From Plumapathes pennacea (taxonomy: Eukaryota; Cnidaria; Anthozoa; Antipatharia; Myriopathidae), in the NCBI GenBank assembly GCA_964036295.1, contig OZ038470.1:17296436-17360435 (forward strand): 64,000 nucleotides of DNA. Reading direction: 5' to 3'. Shown here one piece after another: positions 12,023 to 22,700 of the stretch; positions within the stretch are counted from its first letter, which is position 1; every line of letters starts with the position of its first letter. A model generated the notes under the pieces. That model was not told the origin of the DNA. It saw only the letters and a list, made by a program, of their open reading frames with translations, and searched no databases. A program made the translations under genes and the position numbers.

Positions 12023-13683
12023 CCCAAAACACAGTCATATGGTATAGCGTTGCTCATCAAGAAATTGTCCTGATACGTATATTTGCTTTTGACTAATTTA
12101 ACATGAACCGATGCCTTTCTGTCGAGGTTCAGAGAATGACCAGTAATAGATGCACATTGCTAAAAATCAGTGTTCTTAATATTTACATGGTGATTGAAGT
12201 TCAATGTAATGAGCGTGCTGAGCTCGGGGCCAAAGATAAGAAAGTTAAAATTGAATGTTGTAGCCTGTGAAGCTGGGATGGGCTCGTAACTACGTGTGAA
12301 AATGCTTCATTACTTACCTATGCTCCCTGGGTCCAGGAAATTCTTTTGCTCCAAAAAGTTACTCTTGATTATTAAAGGAAGCCTTGGAGTAACACCCAGG
12401 GAAATCCTCTTGGGGTCAGAGCACACCTATACATGCATATAAAAGGGACAATATCAAGGCACTCCACTTGGCTTGTACAATATCAACCTAAAAGCATACA
12501 CTGTATGACGAGTTTGATTGCATGAAATGAAAACTACTTTTCATAAGAAAGGTTTCACACTAGACCTCATTGTAAAACAGAGGCCACAGGCTCCCCAAAA
12601 ATTGTCTATTTCATTAATTTTTGGAAAAAAATGCAATCCATTAATATCATACCTTACTGTGCCTGGTTGTGCTTCAATTTCTTTTTTGGTCTGTTTTTTA
12701 GTCTTCCTGCCTGTGAGAAAAAGAGAAGAGAAGATACTTACTAGTTTGTGTGCAGTTCACTGTGAAAGATTATCATAATAATTATTATCTCAGTCTCTCT
12801 CTCTCTCTCTCATTTCTACAAGTTAGTCAAGCAGTGAAGTTTTAGAGTTGTCACTTGCAAGTAAAGTCCATTACAAAATGTGTGGTCATAAGGCCAGAAC
12901 AGATAAATTGCACTGCTTGGTTTGAGTTGAAACAATACAATCTTGGAGAGAAAGCATAATGTCTACTGTAAGTGTTACAGTATAACAATATTATTGACAA
13001 CCACCCTTCACTTGGTAAGTAGTCAGCGGTGCCATTTGGTTTCTATCTGTCAATGGTGCGGATTTTTCAGCATGTATAAGTGCAGGGGATGGGTGGTCTT
13101 ATTCTATCGCTTATTCATGTACCTACTTCAGACAAAACTTCTACTTTTTTGGGAATGGGTGGTCATTATATCACATTACCTTATATTGTTCTCCACCTGT
13201 CTTTTAGATTTACAGCAGTATAGGGTACTTTCAGAATAGTGGCCCATCTCCCCATTCCAAACTTGTTTACACCATCTGCCAGCCATTTTGTTTCTACTTT
13301 GTTCCACTTTCACTTCATGGATGGCAATTCTGCAAGACAACACACAGAATGGATTTTTAGCCCTGGCCAAGCAGTACTGCCAACTCCTGCCAAATTTTTG
13401 AGTTGGCTCAAGTTGCCGTCATCATTTATTAAATTAAGTGTGAAGGTCATTATCACAATCATTCATTCTGTATATTACTAGCAGGACTATTTTTCCCTTT
13501 CCTCTTTTCCCTTTTAATGTCCATTTGGAGTATCTATATGCAATTTACAGGTGGCAAAGTACAAACTTCTCTGTAATGATGTACCACTCGCCAATCGATT
13601 GACATCAAAATCTCCCTGTTTTCTCTTTCAACATATAGAAAAATCAGATGACAGATACTAAAAAACTGTTGTACTGTACTTAC
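12023..13683. other. No recognised gene
   Basis: AT-rich sequence with a CT microsatellite at about 12794-12811. A minus-strand segment near 13540-13640 could be an exon of the neighbouring unknown gene: one frame reads KQGDFDVNRLASGTSLQRSL and then stops shortly after. I could not establish a convincing acceptor for it. The remainder shows only short open frames. Confidence 0.5.
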
Positions 13684-14903
13684 AGAATCAGCTGGAAGAT
13701 ATCCACAGCTTACGCATGCTTTAGGTTGTTGAGGCTCATGCGTTTTTTTTTGACTTTTGCTCCCCAACTCTCCTTTGGATTTTCTGACTCATCCCCAGCA
13801 AGGGCAATGCCCATCAGGATACTGACATCAATTCTACATGTAAGTAAGGAGAGATTAGTGAACTTGGTGATTGGATGATCAGTAATTTTTGTTACACTAC
13901 TGTAAATCAGATATTTCTTCTCCAGAGCTTAGGAAGATATAATATTTTAAATTATATCTTCCCAATAGTAATTACTGTAGGATTATGATGTAAAAAGCCT
14001 AAATTGGATTACTGAAAAGTAGAGTGGCTAAAGCAGTCATTGCTGCACATCCATGACAATCAATACAGGACTCTTGCAAAAAAAAAAAAAAAAAAAACCT
14101 TTAACAACACTTACTTGTCCTCATCCATATCTTTTAACACTTCCTAAAGCAACTTTTCTAAAGCAACAGTACAAAACAAAATGTTAATCACAATACCAGA
14201 ATGTTTGATAAAAAATTTTACGAGCGGAACTGTAATAAATTCATGGACATATATGTGCATGTATACAAGGGGAGGGGATTTGGGTAAGTGAAGGAATGGA
14301 CATTTCACCCTAAAGTATTTTGTAGTAGTTTTATGCACAAGCTTTTACTGAAAAATATACAAAACAGTTACTTATTTGTGCCACTGAGGAATAATCAAGA
14401 AAGCGTAAAGTGAATGCACGTGGCCTCATTCTCTCACTGGTTTATCAGAGGGCCTTGAGGGGTTCTGCATAACACTTAACAGTAAACAATTCAGGCCCAT
14501 AACACAATAACAGTAAACTGGCTCAAGAACGGGGCCAGGAACAAGATCTTTCAAATACATTTAAAATGCTTCAAATACGAAAACTTGTTTTTTTTCACTG
14601 AACTATATACATACAGACTTGCCGAATTTTCAAACATTTAATACTCGCACTAAATTGTTAATTAAAATCCTCTTGCAAGCGTACCCATCCGCAGCAAACT
14701 TCACAGACAATTCCACAAAACATGAAAGAAGAGAACTGCACACGTGCATGTGGATACAAACCTGGAAACGCTTTGTTAAATCCTTTAGACAGAGTTTCTT
14801 CACTAACAAATTCGTCCCATAGATGGTACACGCAGTATTTCAAACCCAGTATTGAACTTTGCCCTCTCAACTGCAACTTCGGCACGGTTTCCAAATCGTG
14901 CAT
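13684..14903 (-). CDS. Unrecognised minus-strand gene, partial exon model
   Basis: Exon 1 (14762-14903) starts ATG CAC and encodes 47 codons beginning MHDLETVPKLQLRGQSSILG and including YCVYHLWDEFVSEETLSK. It ends at a GTTTGT donor. A 29-nt exon (14115-14143, EVLKDMDED) has a TTTAG acceptor and a GTAAGT donor. It joins in phase to 13684-13833, reading IDVSILMGIALAGDESENPK and then a Lys-rich stretch ending at TAA (13710-13712). Phases show that at least one exon between 14144 and 14761 is missing from this model. An upstream ATG in a better Kozak context (AAAATGG at about 14916) opens an overlapping 18-codon frame. A second frame in the 13684 exon (KACVSCGYLPADS) also stays open to the GTAAGT donor, so the end of the protein is uncertain. 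I do not recognise the family. Confidence 0.5.
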
Positions 14904-15640
14904 TTCTTCTTCATCGACGCCATTTTGAAAAACGCGCAAATGACTGCCGCGCAAGACTGAGAACTAGTATGGTCCCCAGGGTTCTTTCGGATTTCGTCGG
15001 CTCTGGAACCCAGGAACAATTTTGAACCAATGGGAGCTTTCCACTGCGCTAGCCTTGTCAACTTATTCTTCGTTTTTCTTGTGTTGACGTGTATAGATGC
15101 AGTTTTGTCTTCTTTCAAGCGATCGAGATGCAGTCTTTTAAATGTAAGCCTGAGATGCAGTGGAACGTCAAGCGACTTTGCTGGATCATTGATTTTTGCG
15201 GACATAACCTTCGTTTGTTTTGGAAATTTCAGATCTTTTCCTAGCTTGTTTGGCGTCAGTGGGTCATGGCTTGTATGGTTCGAACAGTGACGTTGTGGAG
15301 CTTACAGCAAGTAATTTAAAATCAAGGGTACTTGATAGTGACTCAGTAACACTTAAAATTAAAAATTTCAGGCCCATATCAATTAACAGTAAACCCCATC
15401 TAGGCCCTCTGTAGAAGTCCATTGTGTGTACATGTAAACTGACGATCGAACGACCCAAGGAATTCCACAAGCCATATGAAGCCAAAAAAAATTAAAGTTA
15501 AATGTTATGTAAAAAGTTACACTTAAGTGTTACAACACTAGATATTAAATACAGCAAGACAAGAGGGCCTAGAATAGGTTTACTGTTAAGTGTTATGCAG
15601 ACCCCCCCCCCTCCCCCCTCTAGACCCTCTCTATAGACAG
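14446..15640. repeat. Interspersed repeat family, one copy at 14446 and an inverted pair flanking 15420-15573
   Basis: The word ATAACACTTAACAGTAAAC with CAGAGGGCC nearby occurs at about 14446-14520. Related sequence starts at 15347 (TAACACTTAA, then AACAGTAAACCCC and TAGGCCCTCT). The reverse complement appears at about 15560-15600 (AGAGGGCCTAGAATAGG, then TTTACTGTTAAGTGTTATGC). The 15347-15600 piece thus has terminal inverted similarity, as in a small non-autonomous DNA transposon of about 250 bp. Its left edge coincides with the point where PDIA6 exon 2 homology stops. Confidence 0.65.
14904..15127. promoter_or_regulatory. Short divergent promoter between the unknown gene and PDIA6
   Basis: Only 224 bp separate the start codon of the minus-strand gene (14903) from the start codon of the PDIA6 copy (15128). 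The interval is relatively GC-rich for the region and contains CGCCATTTTGAAAAACGCGC near 14918, an AAAATGGCG word on the minus strand that resembles a YY1-type start-site element. The divergent arrangement is seen directly. That it functions as a bidirectional promoter is inference. Confidence 0.5.
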
Positions 15641-18103
15641 ATCAGGCCATTTTTGTTATACTTTGTTGTGATATAATCAATTACTTGATTCTCATCTCAT
15701 CGGCAAGCATCTTGGTGATGAGATATTTCTCTGTCTCTCTGAAACTGTTTACAAATTCAAATCCTTTTCAACTTTGCACAATAGGCCTTCGTGCCTGCTG
15801 CGTATGCACAGGATAATTCTCATTATTCTGTACTAATATGAGGTAATTGGACCATAAAGTTTACATTATGATTTATTTACCTGTGTCAGTAAGTTATTCT
15901 TTTCTTTCTGTGTGCAGGTGTGGGCACTGCAAAGCACTGGCACCCGGGTGGTCCAAAGCTGCAACAGCTCTAAAAGTAGGATAACAGTTAAATTTATCTG
16001 CTGCAGTAAAAACTTGATACTTCAACCTTGTAATCTTGGGTACAAAACCCTTTCCTACCCCTAAAGACTTCTCCAGATGTGGAAGTGTATTTATGTCCCT
16101 ACAGTGCTGCTGGAAATGTTATGTTTTTAACTAACACAATGTCATTGTTCTCAGGGAATTGTGAAAGTTGGAGTGCTGTGGATATGGATGTACATTCGTC
16201 AGTAGGAGGTCCTTATGGTATCCATGGTTTTCCCACAATCAAGGTGCAGGAATGTACATGTAGTCTGGTACAGAATATGTGGCTTAAATACAGTTACATG
16301 TCAGTGATTTTTATTTTTATTTTTTAGATTTTTGGAGCGAACAAAAACTCACCTCAGGATTACAATGGTAAGTGATAATTTTCCTCTTATTTGCAAGTCT
16401 TGTGGCTATTACCTTGTCCCATCAACAACTAGGCCCTTGTTCAATATCCTAACTTATCCTGAACAATGGATATTTTGTTTGTGTAAAAGCCCACAATAAA
16501 TTTGTTGATCTACAGTGATTACTTTTGGTGACATGTCTGTTAGGATCAAACTAAGTTTTGTGGGATATTTTGTTCAACAGGTCAGTGAACAGCCCAAAGC
16601 ATTGTTGACTCGGGATTACGTGCTGTCAAGGAAACTGTCAATCAAAGGCTTTCTGGAGGAGGAGGAAGGGGAAAAAGTTGTGGAGGAAGTAAGGTTGGTG
16701 AAAAGTTCAGTAATCCTTGTAGCTACTCCAGTTGTACTGCAGGGCTCTAGGGACATTGTTGTTGTCCATAAATCCATTGTTACTGACCATAAACCACTAT
16801 AACCACCATAACTGTTTACTAATTATTATTTAATTTTACTTATATTTTTTAGGACAGTGGCAAGCAAGGAAATAAAGATGTGGTCGAGTTAACAGACAGC
16901 AACTTTGAAAGTGAAGAGCTCAACAGTAAGGATCTGTGGCTGGTAGAATTTTTTGCACCTTGGTAAGTCCAGTTAAATATATTCTTCTAAATCATAAAAA
17001 TCATACACAAAAGTAACCTCTGAAAGATGTACAACATACCTGTCAAAGGTGAAGTACTTTCCCTTTATCCTACCACTGGTTGAAGTTTGCCTTGTGGACA
17101 TCAGGATCAGATATAAGCTGAGACTTATAGAGTGTGGGGGATTGTAGATTTGTATTTGTAGAAAAAAAACTAAACCTCTGTAGTCTGGGTTGAGTTGTAC
17201 AGTGAACTTTATTTAAGACAGACACCCTTAGGACCTGGTCTAGGTGTCTAGCTTATAGAGGTGTCTGTCTTGAGAAAGTTGACTGTAGTGTACAGTATTC
17301 AGTGATTAAAGGCAAACTTTTGCTCCTACATTGTCATTGATAGGTGTGGTCACTGCTAAAGGCTTGCACCAGAATGGGCAAAGGCAGCTACAGAGCTGAA
17401 AGGCAAAGTGAAACTTGGTGCACTGGATGCCACTGTACACGCCGTCATGAGCAGCCGTTACCAGATCCAAGGCTTTCCCACGATCAAAGCCTTTGCCGGT
17501 GGTGTGAAGGATGCACACAGCGTTGAAAACTATGAGAGGGGACGAGATGCCAGCAGCATTGTGCAGTACGCATTAGACAAACTTGCTGATTCTATTGAAG
17601 CTCCAGAGGTTCAGCAGGTAATCAACTCTCAGGTATGGAAGGACAATTGCGATGAGAAGCAGATCTGTGTTGTGTCAATCCTGCCACACATTCTGGATAG
17701 TGGTGCAGAAGAACGCAATCGCTACATTGACATGCTCAAAGAAATGGGAGAAAAGTACAAGAAGCGTATGTGGGGTTAGGTCTGGGCTGAAGGAGGCATG
17801 CAGTCCAAACTGGAAACAGCTCTTGGAATTGGAGGTTTTGGTTATCCTGCTATGGCTGCAGTTAACGTCCGCAAAATGAAATATGCAACCTTAAAGGGAT
17901 CCTTTGACCGGGCTGGTATTGATGAGTTTTTGAGGGCTGTTTCTGTTGGCCGAGGTTCAACCACACCCATCCATAGAGCTCCTATTCCAGAAATTGAACA
18001 GACGGAGGCCTGGGATGGCAAAGATGGTGAAATGCCAGTGGAAGAAGATATTGACCTATCAGACATGGATGACGAAGACACAATGGCTAAAACAGAGCTA
18101 TAG
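15128..18103 (+). pseudogene. PDIA6: PDIA6 (P5 protein disulfide isomerase), disabled copy with introns
   Basis: P5/PDIA6 is an ER-lumen disulfide isomerase with two thioredoxin domains and CGHC active sites. Segments: 15128-15143 and 15233-15346 (signal peptide MQSFKYLFLACLASVGHG, then GLYGSNSDVVELTASN), 15918-15975 (CGHCKALAPGWSKAATALK), 16155-16243, 16328-16367 (IFGANKNSPQDYN), 16581-16688, 16853-16962 ([10 protein letters not shown] to WLVEFFAPW) and 17344-18103 (second CGHC to the C-terminal KTEL retention signal). Defects: exon 2 ends at VLDSDS and the part encoding WLVEFYAPW is absent; two extra bases shift the frame near 16174; TGA at 16586-16588 stands where Arg is expected; the 16688 donor and 16853 acceptor do not join in phase; TAA at 17357-17359 follows the second CGHC; TAG at 17777-17779 replaces Trp in MWGW. 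Because introns are retained, this is a decayed gene or duplicate rather than a retrocopy. Confidence 0.93.
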
Positions 18104-18271
18104 AACTAACTTTGACATCAAACTTTTAGGATACTGGATAATACATATGACTTCTTGTTTGGTCTTTTGTGATCACCAGTGTTGTAATAACAATATTAGT
18201 GAACTTTCTTCTGCAACTAAGAATAGGACTGAAGAACAGTTTCATGTCACTTGTCTTTCCTTGTTTACTCA

Positions 18272-18277
18272 AATAAA
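18272..18277 (+). terminator. Polyadenylation signal AATAAA of the PDIA6 copy
   Basis: A canonical AATAAA lies 169 bp after the PDIA6 stop codon and is followed within 25 bp by a T/G-rich stretch (TGTTTCTTGTT). This is the expected place for a 3' end. The signal has survived although the coding part has decayed. Confidence 0.6.
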
Positions 18278-18340
18278 ATGTTTCTTGTTATAACATTGTT
18301 TAATGCTGTTGTTTGGGTGAACATGTAATGTTCAGAGTCA

Positions 18341-18502
18341 GTGCTCAACATTAAGGTTTTAGGTTGGTTGCCCTTCAGACTGTAGATTAACCTCAAGCAA
18401 TAAAAAGTTTCATAATTTTTTGGTTGCCCGGCCCAGAATTTACCTGCCTGACCAAAAGTTTTGGTTGCCCCGGGCAAGCGGGCAACCATTAATGTCGAGC
18501 AC
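18341..18502. mobile_element. Small TIR element (MITE-like), 162 bp
   Basis: The left end GTGCTCAACATTAAGG with TGGTTGCCC is matched at the right by the inverted sequence GGGCAACCATTAATGTCGAGCAC. The terminal inverted repeats total about 23 bp with one mismatch and a short length difference. The core is GC-rich near CCCGGGCAAGCGGG and carries further GGTTGCCC repeats. No open frame is present, so the element would depend on a transposase elsewhere. A clear target-site duplication is not visible. Confidence 0.7.
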
Positions 18503-19257
18503 CGAGAGTAACAACCACAGTAACTTACAATTTTTGTTAGTTCCTAAAACAGATTTGTTGAGACACTGACACCTCTAAAAGACTACAAGCAAAGGCACTA
18601 GAATAAAGTAAAGTAAATAAACTGATTTCAGGAAATACACAACAGCCACAGGTAATGAAGGAGGGATTTACTCTTATTCCCAGTAAATTGTATCATTGAC
18701 TGTACTAATTTATTGGTTTACAAAAATCATGCTTGTATAAAAACTCTGATAACTTTTCTTTATAGCAAATGTACTGCACCAAAAATGTTTGATATATTAT
18801 TTTTATGACAGACAAGGTTAACCTTATCACCAAGATGGGGTGTTGGGGGTATCCTAGGGCCGAAGGTATCCATGGCAACCTAACTAACTTACCATGGGGA
18901 AAGGCAAAACTGTGATTGAGCTAGCAACATTAAATGCGACCATCTGCTGCAAGAAGCGACTGTCAAGCATGTGTGAGGCCCCAGAGACCCATGGAACACC
19001 TGCTGTGGGAAGCGACTGCTGACCAGCAATATGGCTGATGCTAATATTGCCTAAATTACATTTAGCTTCATTTAATACCATAACTTGTCCTGACAATATA
19101 TTTCTTTTGTTACAAAGGGCACACAAAAACAACTCCTGCCTTTCAAAGTACAGTAAACAACAGGCACATGAGATGCAAAATCTAAAAATGATGTCCAATC
19201 TTATGTTGGGTTAATATGTGCCTGGACTCAAGTAGAGATACTCAGGTATATCGGTGA
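18503..19257. other. Intergenic, no gene seen
   Basis: AT-rich sequence between the PDIA6 relic and a repeat copy. Two related ~20-bp words occur near 18943 (CTGCTGCAAGAAGCGACTGT) and 18997 (CTGCTGTGGGAAGCGACTG), a short imperfect direct repeat. Minus-strand frame 18884-19198 has no recognisable domain. Confidence 0.5.
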
Positions 19258-19690
19258 GAGGGAGGTGTGACAGCCTTTTTTGGGTTTAATATTTGAGATT
19301 TTTGGTCCTTTTTTTTGGTTAGAAATTTTCTGGTGGTCATTTTTGGGTCAAAAAATTTTGGTAGGACTTTTTTAGAGTTGGTAAAAAGCGTACCCTAGCA
19401 TTCCTGAATTTATGTTGAACAATATTGTTACAATTTCCTTTTCCAGTTTATACTACAATGCAAATGAAGGTTTTTCTCATGAGAGATCATGTTACTCAGA
19501 AAGTTCTGGGCCGTTGGTCCTTTTTCAGGTTTAAAAATATGACCTCTTGGTCATATTGATTGGACAGTGTGCAGTTAATAAACATAGTAGCCAGAACCCA
19601 TCCCCACCCCCCCCCCCCCTCTTTAAAAAAGAATTCAGATTCATTCTAGATTGAGAGGAGTTAATAATAATCACTGTAGTTGTATTCCCC
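19258..19690. repeat. Interspersed repeat, longer copy
   Basis: Starts GAGGGAGGTGTGACAGCC and ends with ATTGAGAGGAGTTAATAATA. It matches 24471-24800, which lies in a SNX17 intron. The two share TACTACAATGCAAATGAA, AGAAAGTTCTGGGCC, TTGGTCCTTTTTCAGGTTTA and CATAGTAGCCAGAACCCATC. This copy contains about 110 bp (19288-19410) that the other lacks, and a longer C run at 19607-19619. No coding capacity. Confidence 0.88.
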
Positions 19691-19731
19691 CCTCCCCAAT
19701 GTTCAATGTACATAGCTCTGCAGCAGGAGTT

Positions 19732-22700
19732 CTAATACTCATAACATTGTATAACATTCAAGCAGAACCTGTCCACTGGATTTGTATTTTCCTTGTCATC
19801 ATCACCAATTCCTTCAAACACTTCATTTTTTGTGGTGTTGTTTGATGAGCTTGAGGCACCAGTTCGAATCTGTAGGCCAGAGGATTTACCCTGAAATGAG
19901 ATCAATACAATATTTGTTATGAAAGCAAACTGAAAAACCCATCAAAGCCACCTACAGTAGCCAAGTCATTCACTCTTGATAAGTATGTGAAATTTTGAGC
20001 AACCATGGGGTCAAGATTGTTTAGCCTAAAGCTAATACAGCTAATCCAGGATCATTTTTTCCCTTTACCTCTTGCACAACAGTGAAAAGCAGCCAGGTTG
20101 CAAAAGGTAATACCATATATGTCAACTATTTTTGCCTGCTGCATCGCCTAGGTTGGTGAAGTAATTATCAAGCATGTTAACATTTATGGTGGCTCCCTAC
20201 TAGTTGCCATCCAATATAAGATCTGCAACATTCATGTATATAGACAGCATTGGTGGACAACTTACCAGAGACAGTTGCCTGGAGGCCTTCTTTCTTGTAG
20301 GAGAACTTGGATTGGAGGATGGAGTGGGAATCTTAGATGTAGGATTGACAGGTGGCATGGTGTTTGCATTTTCTTCCTGCGGAAAAAACATTTTGCAAAA
20401 TTAGCTTACAACTAAAATAATTTCTGTGTAACCAAGTGAATTATAGGAAAGCCAGGACAAAATAGTGAAACATTTTTGTTGTTGACTGACATTTTGTCAG
20501 TAAAAAGTTGCAGTATAAGTTCAGGATAATCATAATAACTGACACAAGTACCTCATGAGAAGCAATAGAAGAAACAGATGATTGTCGTTGATGTTGTTTG
20601 GCTGATTCATTTGCTCCACTTGTCAGCTGTTGCTTTGGCTGCAGAATAAAAAAATAGTGAGTGAAAAATAAATGAAAACAAAATGGAAGACATGGATTCT
20701 GGATGGGATTTCTACCCGAGTCATAGTAAGTCCCACTCACCCTTTTAATTGGCTTTCCATGTTTTATTCTTAGAATTTCGTCCACCATTACTTGCAAGCA
20801 CAGACTCATCAAGATTGCCTGACAACAGTCAACAGTATATAATATTATTAGTTACTTAATATTGGGGTCACTAGACATAGAAATGTTTCAAATACCCTTG
20901 CACCAACACTGAAACCTAAAACTTGCAGTGCAAGTCTAGCAGATGCTTGCATAGCCCATTCATCAGCCACACACTTGTAACATACACAACCACCACTCTT
21001 CAGCTTGAAAATAAACAGAGAGAAAAAGCTGCCTCAGTCTGTTCTGAGATTGAAGACTACAATGACTCTCTTTGGCTCTGTCTGCTTCTCATTTACAAAC
21101 ATTCCTCACAAAGTGCCATATCATAAAAATGCCTTCTGATGATCAGTTGCTCTGGGACTTAACAAACTATTTATTGTCTCTTTCACTTCACTCAGCCAAA
21201 TCTAGATAGCTATTAATTTACAGATAATTATACTTATTGATAGGTATTCTTTGTACACAGATAAAATTATCTCCCCCCACAGGCTTCTCATTCACTGACC
21301 AAGTGCGAGTTATTGTTAAACCCTGCCACAAACATCTTCACATCAAACAGTCAACATAATCATGTACTAACCACATACAGCTCTTAAAATTCTAAAATTT
21401 AAATTCGCTGATTTTCCCTGACTTTTCCCCAGCCTAACTTCAATTTTCCCCTGACCTGATCAACACCGAAATAAGAAGTGTGACATATCGTTCCACAGGC
21501 TATGGTAGAAAATCATCAATGTAAATAAGGAGTTATACTTGTGCAGTAATCCTTGTGGAGCACACCGAACAAATAACACAATCCAACTGTGTTTCAGTCA
21601 TTTTGGTTGGATGTTTTTTTTTTGACACTTCACCACCTTTTTGTTGTAATATTTCAATCAAAGCAGCAAGGCAGCTGTAAGCTCGCGAATTTGTAAAAGG
21701 ACTTCATTTTGCGGAAGTAGCTATTTAATAGAACTGGCTCAATTCACCACTTCGTGGTGAACGCGGGCTTAAAAAAGTGTTATATAATAATTGAGAGAAA
21801 AGATTTATCGACGCGGTTTTCACGGGTCACGCGATCGCAGCACCCTTCAAAATAACAGATTGTACCTTTTTGACTCTAGAACTAAAAAGAGCATGCCTGA
21901 AATAGTCCAGATGCCAATTTTGGATTGTCTAGGCTTCATTTTGGCGAAGCAGGGGCAATTTGTTTTTTGGAGATTTGATAAGAGTTTGTATGCGGCCGCC
22001 ATGTTAGTCGAACTCGGAACACAAAATGAAGTTGATCTGTGACTCAGCTTGATGTTTAGTTACTTCACATCTTTCGCAGTTCTAACTTTAAAATGTTGCG
22101 TGAAGGACCGATTTTAGTCGGCCGCGCGCGTGTACACAGCTTTGTTGTCACGGTATTCAAACGTCCATAGCTCCCGATAGATATTTTGTATCGACTCAGA
22201 ATTTTGCTTTAAGTCTTAAGGCATGATAGTCCTGAACATATCAGTGTATTAGACTTATAGGACACGTTACTTTTGAGATGGCTTTTTATGACGTGACATG
22301 CAAACCAAGAATTGAAACACCTGATAATTTGCATACTGTATGAACTTGTAAACATTCACCGGAAATGGATATTTTTGGCCGAGATTCAATATCTTTCCGG
22401 CTTAGTATCTTCTAAGCCGTATTTACTGTCACTACAGAAATTTTGGCGGATACTAAACCAACGGCTTCAGATTTGTGTGCGATAACGCCATCGGTGCCAC
22501 TGATTGTTTGACCTTCATGGCACCGCGCCAAACGGTCACAATAACAACGCAAAACACAGTAGAGTGAAACACAACCAAGCTCAGAATCAATGGCCAAACA
22601 AACTTCGAACGCATGACAAAACTTCAAAATGAGAACACGTTCCGAACAAAAATATGGTCGCAACAACTACGACAACATCTTGCTTTTAAACTGCGTTGAT

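Noticed and set aside
17777..17779. In-frame stop in PDIA6 as a recoding or selenocysteine site
   Set aside because: It is a TAG at a Trp position, the other stops are TGA and TAA, and frameshifts are also present, so decay explains all of them.
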